Shown piece after piece: positions 7,264 to 15,718 of a stretch of DNA of 35,397 nucleotides. The stretch spans positions 1-35,397 of the forward strand of contig JAJDUS010000122.1 of the NCBI GenBank assembly GCA_022826535.1, in the 5' to 3' direction. Positions within the stretch are counted from its first letter, which is position 1; each line of letters begins with the position of its first letter. The notes beneath the pieces are model-generated. The model did not search any database, was not told the origin of the DNA, and saw nothing but the letters and a program-made list of their open reading frames with translations. Origin of the DNA: Prochlorococcaceae cyanobacterium jk18x1bzbins.87 (GTDB taxonomy: Bacteria; Cyanobacteriota; Cyanobacteriia; PCC-6307; Cyanobiaceae). The translations under genes and the position numbers were made by a program.

Positions 7264-8339
7264 GATTTGAGGAGATTGAGTTGGGCGGTGTCGCGGACCA
7301 TTAACACCCCCACCAGTCCCAGTAGCAAGGCCAGTCCCAGGCGGTTCACCGCCAAGGTCCACCGTTCCGGCAACGGCCGCCCCCGCAGACCTTCCCAGAG
7401 CAGCAGCACCATCTGTCCCCCATCCAATGCGGGCAGGGGCAAGGCATTGAGCACAGCCAGGTTGATGGAAATCAATGCCGTGAACAACAGCAGGCTGGCC
7501 CCGCCTTGCTGAGCCAACTGGGCCCCCACCTCCACAATGCGCACAGGTCCCCCCAATTGCTGGGCCGTGGCCTGGAAGTGGGTCAGCAATTGGCCATAAC
7601 CCGCCAGGGTGTTGGCTGTGATGGACCAGAACCCCTGGCTTGCCGTGGCCAGCAATTCCCCCAGCCCACCCACGGGCCGATACTGGCCCATGCCATAGGG
7701 CTGAAGTTGGGCGCCAATGCGGCTGATCCCCTCCTCATCAAGCTGTGGGGTCACCTGACGCTCCTGGGGACCGCCACCCTCCAACTGGAGGGTCAGGGGC
7801 TTGTCGGGGTGGGTCTGCACTGTCGTGATGATGGTTTGCACGGCCCCATTCCCCTCCCCCAGGGGCTGGCCATTGACGGCCACAACATGATCCCCCGGCT
7901 GCAGGCCGGCCAGGGCAGCGGGGGAATGGGGACTGACTCCCGTCACCACAATGCCCTCGGCGGCGCTGATCCCATCGGGTACGCCATAAACGGCCCCCTG
8001 GGCCACCAGCACCACCCAGGCAAACATCAGGTTGGCCAGCACCCCTGCTGCAATCACCAAAGCCCGCTGGGGCAGGGGGCGGTTCCTGAACAGGTCGGGA
8101 TCTTGGGGATGGATCTCTTCTTCGGCATCACTGTCGGGGAAGGCCACATAGCCGCCGATGGGAATGGCCCGCAGGGCAAACTGAATCCCCCGACGCCGCC
8201 AGCCGAGAAGCACCGGCCCCAAGCCAATGGAGAAGCTGCTCACCCGAATTCCCTGCCATGTGGCCGCCAGAAAGTGTCCCGCCTCATGGATGGCAATCAG
8301 AAGCCCGAGCACAGCCAGGGCTGCCAAAATATGAATCAC
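7248..8339 (-). CDS. rseP: RseP-type site-2 intramembrane metalloprotease
   Basis: A membrane zinc protease that cleaves substrates such as anti-sigma factors within the membrane. With the GTG start at 8339 the protein begins VIHILAALAVLGLLIAIHEA, so the HEAGH zinc site sits in the first transmembrane helix as in the family. A PDZ domain follows at about residues 115-200 (LAGLQPGDHVVAVNGQPLG), and the C-terminal LNALPLPALDGGQ carries the third metal ligand in a transmembrane helix. The frame stays open to 8441, but that would run into mqo. The divergent mqo gene starts close by, so the promoters must overlap coding DNA. In marine Synechococcus this gene commonly lies near serS. Confidence 0.93.
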   Translation of the reverse strand: MIHILAALAVLGLLIAIHEAGHFLAATWQGIRVSSFSIGLGPVLLGWRRRGIQFALRAIPIGGYVAFPDSDAEEEIHPQDPDLFRNRPLPQRALVIAAGVLANLMFAWVVLVAQGAVYGVPDGISAAEGIVVTGVSPHSPAALAGLQPGDHVVAVNGQPLGEGNGAVQTIITTVQTHPDKPLTLQLEGGGPQERQVTPQLDEEGISRIGAQLQPYGMGQYRPVGGLGELLATASQGFWSITANTLAGYGQLLTHFQATAQQLGGPVRIVEVGAQLAQQGGASLLLFTALISINLAVLNALPLPALDGGQMVLLLWEGLRGRPLPERWTLAVNRLGLALLLGLVGVLMVRDTAQLNLLKSWLIS

Positions 8340-8385
8340 GGTGGCAACAGCATGATTGCGCCATTCTGCCCTTTGGGAAGGACTT

Positions 8386-9870
8386 GTGGAGCGAATCCAG
8401 GCGGATGCCGTCTTGGTGGGAGCAGGGGTGATGGGCGCCACCCTGGCGACGCTGCTTCAACAACTGGAGCCAGGGCTCACAGTGTTGATTCTGGAACGGC
8501 TGGAGCAGGTTGCAGCCGAGAGCAGTGCAGCCCTCAACAATGCCGGCACGGGCCATGGGGCCAACTGCGAACTCAATTACACCCCCATAGGGGCCCATGG
8601 TGGGCCCAATCTTCACAAAGCCCTGGCCATCAACGGGGCCTATGAGCAGAGCCTGCAATTCTGGGCCGCGCTGGTGGAACAGGGGGTTCTCAGCGGTCCT
8701 GGAACGTTTCTTCACCAGTTGCCCCACTACAGCCTGGTGTGGGGGGAGGAGGAGGTGGCTGCCCTGGCGCAGCGGCAGCAGCACATGGCTGCCCTGCCCC
8801 AATTTGCGGGCATGGCCTTCAGCCGGGATCACCGTGCCCTGTGGGACTGGCTGCCCCTGGTGATGGAGGGCCGCTCCGCTGGGGAGGTCATGGCCGCCAC
8901 CCGCTATGGACGGGGCACGGATGTGGACTTTGGCGCCCTCACCGAGTCCCTGGTACATTGGCTTCAGCGCCAGCCTGGAGTGGAGTTGCGCCTCAACCAC
9001 GCGCTGCACAAACTGCGGCGCAGGGCTGATGGGGGCTGGCGTCTGGATGTGGACCAGGGGGGCAAGAGGGTTCAGGTGGATAGCCCCTTTGTATTTCTTG
9101 GCGCTGGTGGCGGCGCCCTGCTGTTGCTGCAACGGGCCGGGGTGCCAGAGGCGCGGGGCTACGCTGGCTTCCCCGTCAGTGGCCAGTGGCTGATCTGCCA
9201 AACGGCGCCCCTCATTGACCGCCATTGGGGCAAGGTTTATGGCAAGGCCCCAGTGGGTGCGCCCCCCATGTCCATGCCCCATCTGGACAGCCGTTGGATC
9301 AGCGGCCGCCGCGGCCTTTTGTTTGGCCCCTATGCTGGCTTCAGCGGCAAATTTCTGAAGCACGGCTCCTGGCTGGATCTACCAGCCTCCGTGCGCCCCC
9401 ACAATCTGTTGTCCATGGTGGGGGTAGGGTTACGGGAACGTCGCCTGGTTGGCTATCTTCTGCAACAACTGGGGCAAGGCCCCAAGGAACGGCTGGCAAG
9501 CCTGCGCCGCTTTCTCCCCCAGGCACGGCCTGAGGACTGGCGCTTGGCCGTGGCGGGTCAGCGGGTGCAAATCATCAAACAGGAGCCTGGCCGGGGAGCA
9601 CAATTGAAGCTGGGCACGGAGCTGGTGGCAACAGGGGACGGCAGCCTGGCGGCCCTGCTGGGGGCATCGCCAGGTGCGTCAACCGCTGTCACCATCATGG
9701 TGGACCTTTTACGGCGCTGTTTTCCACAACGCTTCCAGAGCGGCCATTGGCCCCAGAGGCTGGCCCAACTGCTGCCCTACGACCCCGCAACGGCAGGCCC
9801 TGATTCCGCCTCTGCCCTGGCCCAGTGCCGCCAGCGTTGTGATACTATTCTGGGTCTGAGGGAGGTGTAA
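8386..9870 (+). CDS. mqo: Malate:quinone oxidoreductase
   Basis: A membrane-associated FAD enzyme that oxidises malate to oxaloacetate and passes electrons to the quinone pool. The N-terminal dinucleotide-binding fold is ADAVLVGAGVMGATLATLLQ. Family blocks include NNAGTGHGANCELNYTP, YGRGTDVDFGALT, FLGAGGGALLLLQ, GYAGFPVSGQWL and GPYAGFSGKFLK. The GTG at 8386 has a GGAAGGA site just upstream and gives the family's short N-terminus (VERIQADAVLVG); TTG at 8356 is a longer alternative. Length is about 494 residues, as usual. The 3' end overlaps the convergent serS by 26 bases. Confidence 0.95.
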   Translation: MERIQADAVLVGAGVMGATLATLLQQLEPGLTVLILERLEQVAAESSAALNNAGTGHGANCELNYTPIGAHGGPNLHKALAINGAYEQSLQFWAALVEQGVLSGPGTFLHQLPHYSLVWGEEEVAALAQRQQHMAALPQFAGMAFSRDHRALWDWLPLVMEGRSAGEVMAATRYGRGTDVDFGALTESLVHWLQRQPGVELRLNHALHKLRRRADGGWRLDVDQGGKRVQVDSPFVFLGAGGGALLLLQRAGVPEARGYAGFPVSGQWLICQTAPLIDRHWGKVYGKAPVGAPPMSMPHLDSRWISGRRGLLFGPYAGFSGKFLKHGSWLDLPASVRPHNLLSMVGVGLRERRLVGYLLQQLGQGPKERLASLRRFLPQARPEDWRLAVAGQRVQIIKQEPGRGAQLKLGTELVATGDGSLAALLGASPGASTAVTIMVDLLRRCFPQRFQSGHWPQRLAQLLPYDPATAGPDSASALAQCRQRCDTILGLREV

Positions 9871-11227
9871 TTACGGTGCAGCCCATGTAGGGCTGTAATG
9901 CCTGGGGAACGGCCACAGAGCCATCAGGCTGCTGGTACCACTCCAACAGGGCCGCCATAGTGCGGCCAATGGCCAGACCGCTGCCATTGAGGGTGTGGAG
10001 GAGGCGATTGCGTTTGCCTTCCTTCATGCGGATGGAGGAGCGGCGCGCCTGGAAGTCCCCACAGGTGCTGCAACTGCTGATTTCCCGATACACCCCTGCT
10101 CCCGCCAGCCACACCTCCAGGTCGTAGGTGCGACAGGCGGAAAACCCCAGATCAGCGGTGCAAAGTTCCACAACCCGGTAGGGCAGCTCCAAGGCCTGAA
10201 GGACTGCCTCCGCATCGGCGGTCAATTGCTCATGGGCCTCCTCGGAGGCATCCGGATGGCAGAACCAATAGAGCTCCACCTTATTGAACTGGTGGAGTCG
10301 AATCAGCCCACGGGTATCTCGGCCATAGCTGCCCGCCTCCCGGCGGAAGCAGGGGCTATAGGCCACATAGCGGCGGGGCAGATCCGTGGCCGGCAAAATT
10401 TCATCCCGATGCAGGGCGGTGAGGGGAACCTCCGCTGTGGGGCTGAGCCAGAGATCGTCATCGGCGCAGCGAAAGCTTTCCTCGGCAAATTTGGGCAGTT
10501 GGCCGGAGCCGGTGAGGCTGGCGGTGTTCACCAACGACGGGGGCAATACTTCCACATAACTCCGGCTGGTGTGCAGGTCCAGCATGAACTGAATCAGGGC
10601 CCGCTCCAGCCGCGCCCCCCAACCCATCAGGGTGATGAAGCGACTCTGGGCAATGCGCACGGAGCGTTCGCTTTCAAATAAGCCCAACGTCCTGGCCAAC
10701 TGCCAGTGCTCCGAGCCTGCCGCGGCGGGCTTGGGATCGCCCCAGCGGCGGCGTTCCACGTTATCGGCTTCATCCCGGCCATCGGGGCAATGGGGGGAGG
10801 GCAGATTGGGAAGCCGCAGCAACTCGTCTCGCAATTTCGACTGGGCATCGCGCTCCTTGGCCTCCAGGGCGGCCACTTCCTCCTTAATTTCGCTGCCCTT
10901 TGTCTCTAAGCTTTTCCCTAGTTGATATAAATCCTCTAAATCCTCTCTCTGCTGCCCCTGAGCTACCGTGATGTTGACGTGAAAACCGGGCGCAGACCCT
11001 AACTCAGGGGAAAGCTTGTTTCCCTTCTCATTGATCTGTCTGAGCACCCCTCCCACTTGCCGGCTAATCCTCTTGCCCTCAGCTTGCAACTGGGCGCGCC
11101 GCTCCGCCAGCTTTTGCACCTGCCGGGCATGATCATGGAGCTCCCCAATATTTACCGCAAGGCCACGACGGCTCAACTGCGCCGCCACATGGTCAGGGTT
11201 TTGGCGAAAAAGGCGTGGGTCAAGCAC
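9845..11227 (-). CDS. serS: Seryl-tRNA synthetase
   Basis: A class II synthetase that charges tRNA-Ser. The N-terminal MLDPRLFRQNPDHV start is encoded by GTG at 11227, followed by the coiled-coil arm and then the catalytic domain. Motif 2 is SPCFRREAGSYGRDTRGLIR with RLHQFNKVE. The Ser-binding region includes SSCSTCGDFQARR. Motif 3 is NGSGLAIGRTMAALLE. At 460 residues it is about 30 longer than most bacterial SerRS. The extra residues fall in the coiled-coil arm (about residues 61-95: LRQINEKGNKLSPELGSAPG and onward), which binds the long variable arm of tRNA-Ser. It is otherwise intact. Confidence 0.96.
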   Translation of the reverse strand: MLDPRLFRQNPDHVAAQLSRRGLAVNIGELHDHARQVQKLAERRAQLQAEGKRISRQVGGVLRQINEKGNKLSPELGSAPGFHVNITVAQGQQREDLEDLYQLGKSLETKGSEIKEEVAALEAKERDAQSKLRDELLRLPNLPSPHCPDGRDEADNVERRRWGDPKPAAAGSEHWQLARTLGLFESERSVRIAQSRFITLMGWGARLERALIQFMLDLHTSRSYVEVLPPSLVNTASLTGSGQLPKFAEESFRCADDDLWLSPTAEVPLTALHRDEILPATDLPRRYVAYSPCFRREAGSYGRDTRGLIRLHQFNKVELYWFCHPDASEEAHEQLTADAEAVLQALELPYRVVELCTADLGFSACRTYDLEVWLAGAGVYREISSCSTCGDFQARRSSIRMKEGKRNRLLHTLNGSGLAIGRTMAALLEWYQQPDGSVAVPQALQPYMGCTVITPPSDPE

Positions 11228-11291
11228 AGCAATGGTCCATTGGCGCTCTAAAGCCTAAGCAAAGCCCGGGGGCCGCTCCCTCTGCCCCGTC

Positions 11292-11537
11292 TCAGAGCAC
11301 CTGCACCACATCACTGATTTCCGGGATCATCTCCCGCAGCTTGCGTTCAATGCCCATCTTCAGGGTCATGGTGCTGCTGGGGCAACTGCCGCAAGCCCCC
11401 TGGAGGCGCACCTTCACGATGGGACCATCCAGTTCCACCACCTCCACGTTGCCCCCATCCGCTAGCAGAAAAGGCCGCACCTCGTCCAAAACTTTTTCCA
11501 CATTGTCCTTGGTGAGGGCCATGGTGTCCATGGTCAT
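11292..11537 (-). CDS. NifU C-terminal-domain Fe-S scaffold protein
   Basis: A small protein of about 81 residues from the ATG at 11537. It carries the NifU-C/NFU signature [18 protein letters not shown], in which the CxxC cysteines hold a transferable [4Fe-4S] cluster, and ends [11 protein letters not shown] as in cyanobacterial homologues. In cyanobacteria this single-domain NFU is the main Fe-S scaffold, supplying photosystem I among other targets. The frame extends to a TTG at 11552, but the ATG gives the usual N-terminus ([20 protein letters not shown]). It lies next to serS and mqo in the same neighbourhood as in marine Synechococcus. Confidence 0.93.
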   Translation of the reverse strand: MTMDTMALTKDNVEKVLDEVRPFLLADGGNVEVVELDGPIVKVRLQGACGSCPSSTMTLKMGIERKLREMIPEISDVVQVL

Positions 11538-11717
11538 GGGAAGGGGTAGCAACAGACCTCACCCTAGCGTAAGCCCCCATGGACCATGGGGGAAGCCGTT
11601 GCAGAGGGTGGCTTCAGAACGCCAGTGATCCATGGCGGAGAGGGTTGGCCAGGATCATGAACCTCTGAAAAAGTCCTGTGGCGTGATCAATGGAGCCATG
11701 GCTGGAGTTTTCCTGGC

Positions 11718-11852
11718 ATGAAGAGCATGGAGAAGCGCTTTGCGGACCTTGGGAATGAACGGGAGGAAGAAGCGGAAGACGGGGCGGGAGAAGTTTCTGG
11801 AGCGGATGGATATGCTGTACATGGGATGGTCTGTTGGAGGAGATCAGGCCGT
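11718..11852 (+). pseudogene. Remnant of an IS5-type transposase N-terminus
   Basis: In changing plus frames the DNA encodes MKSMEKRFADLGNE, RKKRKTGREKFLERMDML and LLEEIRPY, in that order. Together these match the N-terminus of classical IS5 transposases (a FADL ... KRKTRREKFL ... PWxxLLExIxPxYP pattern). It stops at 11852, exactly where the terminal repeat of another IS5-family element begins, so it was cut by that insertion. Confidence 0.65.
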
Positions 11853-12605
11853 AGGGTCGGGACCCATCATGTGAGGAATGATCCTCTCGGCAGAGAGGAA
11901 CCCCCAAGAGAGCACCAGGAGGAGATAGGTGATGGCCCAGTTGTTTTGGCTCAGCGAGGAGCAGGTTGATGGCATCCGCCCCTTCTTCCCCAAGGAACGG
12001 GGTGTGAAGTGGGTGGATGACAGGAAGGTGTTGAGCGGCATCATCCATGTGATTCAGAAGGGGCTGATGCCCCGTCCGATGTCACAGAGCCAGAGGTCCT
12101 GATGATTGACGCCACTGATCTCAAAGCCCATCCCATGGCGTCCAGCCTCAACAAGGGGGCGCCCCCCCCGCCTGATTGGTCGTACCAAGGGGGGCATGAC
12201 CAGCAAGCTCCATGGGGTCTGCCACAGTAAAGGTGGTCCCCTGCGGCTCCACACTGGGTGAGGGGCAATGCAGTGACTTCACCGGTGCTGATGTGTTACT
12301 CAAAAACCTGCCGCCTGCGGCCACGGTGATCGGGGATCAAGGGTAAGGGGGTATGACAGGGACAAAACCCGTAAGATGCTGGCCCAGCAAGGCACCCGCC
12401 TTGCATCCCGCCCCGTCGCTGCCGCAAGAAGCCAGTGCATTACAATAAGAGGTTGGGTCGCAAGCGTCACAAAATCGAGACGGTCTTTTCCCGACAGAAG
12501 GGCTGGCGGCGTCTTGCAACCCGCTACGACGGCTGCGCTCACGTCTTCCGTTCTGCCATCCTCCTGGCCGCCACCGTCCTCTTCTGGTGATGAGTCCTGA
12601 CCCTA
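11853..12605 (+). pseudogene. Decayed IS5-family insertion sequence with transposase remnant
   Basis: The ends are AGGGTCGGGACCCATCAT (left) and ATGAGTCCTGACCCT (right, inverted), flanked by TA on both sides. The transposase begins at 11931: MAQLFWLSEEQVDGIRPFF, then VLSGIIHVIQKGL, where an internal deletion removes the middle. Later pieces are VLMIDATDLKAHPMASSLNK (with the DDE aspartate), GRTKGGMTSKLHGV, and near the end KGWRRLATRYDGCAHVFRSA. Several frameshifts and stops make it non-functional. Confidence 0.85.
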
Positions 12606-12690
12606 GTACCCCCAAACTGACCAGGGGAGAGTTCCCGACCCGTTGGAGTCGATGCTGCAGATGCATTGTGTCCAACTCTTCTCCAGCGGT

Positions 12691-12816
12691 CCCCTCAAAA
12701 CACACTGGAAACCCCCCTTTCCAGCTCAGTCCTGGCTTTTCAAAGGCCTTGCTGTAAGAGAGGAGTGAGAGTCTGCTGTGAAAGGGCTTTGAAGTTTTCC
12801 AGTGTGTCTTGAGGGG
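12691..12816. repeat. Inverted-repeat element (MITE-like), copy B
   Basis: A 126-base element with nearly perfect terminal inverted repeats of about 21 bases. The left end is CCCCTCAAAACACACTGG; the right end reads CCAGTGTGTCTTGAGGGG, which inverted differs by one base. The interior matches copies A and C. It contains no gene. It replaces the 3' end of the ATPase pseudogene that lies to its right. Confidence 0.85.
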
Positions 12817-12822
12817 AGTTGG

Positions 12823-13500
12823 GTGGTGATCAGCAACTGCCGTGGTGAACGGCGATACAAACAAACCACGAGATTGGGCAATCGGCTGACCAGGACCGTG
12901 TGCAAGCCCAACTCGGGCCCCTCATCCTGCCCCAAGGTGAGACCCTGCAACCCGGAAATGGCAATCTGCAGGGCCTTGCTGATTTTACGGAGTCGGGCAT
13001 CACAGGGGCGCTGGGGTGTCGTGGCAATGGCCTCAGGGAAGTCAGCCCCGAAGGGACCGTTGCGCCGCCTGGCTGAACGCTCCAGGTCTCTCATCTGGAG
13101 GGACAATATGGAAGTAGCGGATGGAGGTCAAAAACTCCGTCAGGGGCCGAAAACCCTGGTTGACCACCACCTGCTCCAGGTGGATTTGCCACAGCCGGTC
13201 GGGGTCGGCCTCATCTGCCCATATCGGGTGGCACAGCACCTGAGCACCAGAACCATCCGTCACGATTTCCGCCACCACTTCGGGCAGGTGCTTTCGAGGG
13301 TGGTTGCGGACCTGTAACGAGTCATGCCATGGGCTGGCCGGGTTTGTTGTCTACGGTGATGGCCAGGGTAAACCCTGGTGGTTGTCGGGCATGTTGGACT
13401 TGCCAGAGGCGTTGGGATCCAGGAAAAACACCCTTGGGACAAAGGCCATCTCCACCCGTCCCGGAAAATTGCCCCAGTGCGTCATCTGCAAAGAGCTGAA
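12823..13500 (-). pseudogene. Broken AAA/SMC-like ATPase (AAA_21-type)
   Basis: On the minus strand, pieces of a P-loop ATPase appear in order but in different frames: VFFLDPNASGKSN (Walker A type, about 13395-13435), GFRPLTEFLTSIRYFHIVP (about 13105-13165), MRDLERSARRRNGPFGADF with PEAIATTP, RLRKISKALQIAISGLQGL, and YRRSPRQLLITT (about 12825-12860). The last is the segment just before the switch histidine, where the hairpin repeat cuts the gene. At least two frameshifts are needed and no complete N-terminus is visible. Intact relatives are often orphan or defence-associated ATPases. The role here is lost. Confidence 0.6.
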
Positions 13501-14338
13501 AAGAGTGCGCCCCTGTGGCCTTGCCGCTTGCCACGGGGTGCTTCGAAGTGCTCGGGGTCGCTGGCCGCCATGTCTCTATCACCGCGGTGGTCCTGAGGGT
13601 AGCTGAGGGCCACTGGTGGCCAGCCGGAACTGTCCGAGCCCCCTGTTGGGAGAAGTCCGGCGCTCCTCAACTAAAGATGTGGCGGCAACTTGGGCATCGA
13701 ATAGCCGAGCAGCAGTTTCAGGGTCCTGCTCCTGCTCCTGCTTCTTTCCGCGGAAGCGGGAACTCGCCCCACAATGGCCCCATGGTGGATGACCATACCC
13801 GAGCGGCCATTACCCATGGCGTTCACCCAGTGGTTGACGCCACAGGCCTCTCTTCAGTTTGGGCACACGAGGAACTGCTTCCGATTCTTCATCGTGCCCT
13901 TCAGAATGCCGTAGCAGGGACAGGGGACGACCCCGGCTTGGTCAATGGGGTGGTGGCCTGGGCATCCGCCACATCGCTGCAGGCCCCTTTTCGTTGGGAT
14001 CAATGTCATCCACCCGGTTGAAGAGTGTGGATATGGTGGTCTTCCTGATGTGGTCGCCTCAGCAAAAGGCGAGGGGCAAAGCAGCAGCAACCATCTGGAT
14101 TGGCCTTGGGTTCCCGGCATCAGCCGGATGGGTGAAATCCGGGGATGGTCCATGGCCAAGTGGGGCGACGGCCTCAAGCACAATCAACAACAAAGAGATG
14201 GGCCCCCAGCCCGCTTCAGGGGTCGGGCTGGAAGAGCACGGCCAGGGGGCACTGTCAGGAAAGCCTCACTGATTGCCCCTGAATGGTTGTGATTTTGGGG
14301 AAATGTCCCCACAGTGATCCCAAAGTCTTTCTTTAGAG
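13501..14338. other. Gene-poor stretch with no recognisable gene
   Basis: No reading frame here looks genuine on either strand. Fragments with a protein-like feel occur on the minus strand (for example PCYGILKGTMKNRKQFLVC near 13870-13930), but stops surround them and I cannot assign them. A small hairpin (GGGGA-AATG-TCCCC, near 14295-14310) lies just before the DUF4912 gene. The stretch is probably decayed accessory DNA. Confidence 0.4.
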
Positions 14339-15484
14339 ATGGCTGTTCCCCCCTTCTCCTCCTTGGCCCGCCTCACCCTGAGGCAACTGCGCGCCATTGC
14401 CAGCCAACTGGGCGTCAGCCTCTACAGCCGCAAAAGCAAAAAGGCTCTGGTTGAAGAGATTGGCCAGCGTCCAGGTGCGGTGGCAATGGCCTCGCCTGGG
14501 GACCCTGAATCCCAAGGGTCCGGCTCCAGGCAGAAGGATATCAGCGTTGCTGCCCCCCAGACCCTGCCCAGCACGGATGCGGTCGAGGAGGCGTCTGCAT
14601 CCCAGGATGCTGACCGCGTCGTCTTCCTGCCCCGTGATCCTGAGTGGGGCTACGTCTTCTGGGAGATCTCTCCGGAAACACGCAAAACTGCCGAGGCGGC
14701 AGGGGCCCAGCAGCTTTGCTTACGGGTCAGTGATGTGACCGGCTTGGGTGATGGCGTTGCCCATCCCCACACCCTTCAGGAGGTGCCCGTGGACCCAAAC
14801 GCTGCGGATTGGCATGTGCCCATGCCGCTCAGCAATCGGGATTATCGCGTTGAGCTGGGTTTTCGTCTTGAAGATGCCGGGTGGCTATCCGTGGCTTTCT
14901 CCGCCAAGGCAAGGGTTCCTGCAGCCAAGCCCAGCGAGCAGATTCTGGATCAGTTTGTGCCGTTTTCCCTGGATACCACCATCCCCATCCCTCTGCCCAC
15001 TCCAGAGGAATCCCCTCTGGATAGCACCCTCCACGAGCGTCTCTATCAGGTAGCCACTGGCTTCTCCCTGCGTCCTCGTCAAGGATCGGAAGTGTTCCAG
15101 CAACCGGGCCAGGAGCTGGGATTGCAAGGGGAGCAAGCGGGCTTCTCCGACTCTGCCGCTGGCATCTGGGCCAGTGGCCGCACGGACTCTGGTGTTGGCA
15201 TGGCGCGTCAGCGCTCCTTCTGGCTGGTGGCTGATGCCGAACTCATTGTCTATGGCGCCACGGATCCTGCTGCGATGCTCACCATCGGTGACGAGCCAGT
15301 GCCACTCACACCGGAAGGCACGTTCCGCATCCAGGTGCCGTTCCGCGATGGCCAGCAGAACTATCCCATCAAGGCGGTGGCCGCCGATGGGGAGCAGAAG
15401 CGTGAGGTCACCATGGCGTTCCAGCGCACAACCCCCTGCGACAACACCAACACCGCCGCAGATGCTGTAGGGGAGTGGTTCTGA
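14339..15484 (+). CDS. DUF4912 protein with N-terminal Rho_N/SAP-like domain
   Basis: A 381-residue protein. The N-terminus carries a Rho N-terminal/SAP-type helical unit (LTLRQLRAIASQLGVSLYSR, then KSKKALVEEI; residues 12-42). After a linker comes the DUF4912 core beginning VVFLPRDPEWGYVFWEIS (about residues 98-115), with RDYRVELGFR later. The C-terminal part (about 290-370: FWLVADAELIVYGATDPAAM, then TPEGTFRIQVPFRDG) looks like a second beta domain. The family is common in cyanobacteria and has no firmly established function; the SAP-like unit suggests nucleic-acid or structural binding. The ATG start has only a weak upstream Shine-Dalgarno match. Confidence 0.85.
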   Translation: MAVPPFSSLARLTLRQLRAIASQLGVSLYSRKSKKALVEEIGQRPGAVAMASPGDPESQGSGSRQKDISVAAPQTLPSTDAVEEASASQDADRVVFLPRDPEWGYVFWEISPETRKTAEAAGAQQLCLRVSDVTGLGDGVAHPHTLQEVPVDPNAADWHVPMPLSNRDYRVELGFRLEDAGWLSVAFSAKARVPAAKPSEQILDQFVPFSLDTTIPIPLPTPEESPLDSTLHERLYQVATGFSLRPRQGSEVFQQPGQELGLQGEQAGFSDSAAGIWASGRTDSGVGMARQRSFWLVADAELIVYGATDPAAMLTIGDEPVPLTPEGTFRIQVPFRDGQQNYPIKAVAADGEQKREVTMAFQRTTPCDNTNTAADAVGEWF

Positions 15485-15538
15485 GGCCACCCCAGCCGGA
15501 TCAAGGGTGCCAAGATGGGGCAAGTGTCCCCAACTTCC

Positions 15539-15715
15539 ATGAACAACACCTTGTTCAAGCTCCTCCCCGTGACGGGGGTTGTCATCGTTCCCCAGGTGGT
15601 GCCACGGTTGATGGTCCACCTGGGGATTGGCGCGGGCGTGGCGTTTGTGGTGGTGGCGGTTTGCTTGTGGTTTGCCCTACTGGTGAACCATGCACAGATG
15701 CCTGGGCATGGCTAA
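15539..15715 (+). CDS. Small single-pass membrane protein, hypothetical
   Basis: A 58-residue ORF beginning MNNTLFKLLPVTGVVIVPQV, with a strongly hydrophobic helix (GIGAGVAFVVVAVCLWFALL) near the C-terminus. It lies 54 bases after the DUF4912 gene in the same direction and ends just before the convergent MscS gene. An upstream in-frame ATG at 15515 exists. I do not recognise the family; the arrangement suggests a small membrane protein of the photosynthetic-bacteria kind. Moderate support only. Confidence 0.55.
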   Translation: MNNTLFKLLPVTGVVIVPQVVPRLMVHLGIGAGVAFVVVAVCLWFALLVNHAQMPGHG

Positions 15716-15718
15716 GGC

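Noticed and set aside
7506-8645. A plus-strand open frame opposite rseP.
   Set aside because: It has no domain, with Gly/His/Pro-rich composition, and lies across a clear S2P protease gene.
12802-13317. A plus-strand frame of about 170 codons in the decayed region.
   Set aside because: The opposite strand carries ordered AAA/SMC-like ATPase pieces, so this frame is the shadow of a pseudogene.
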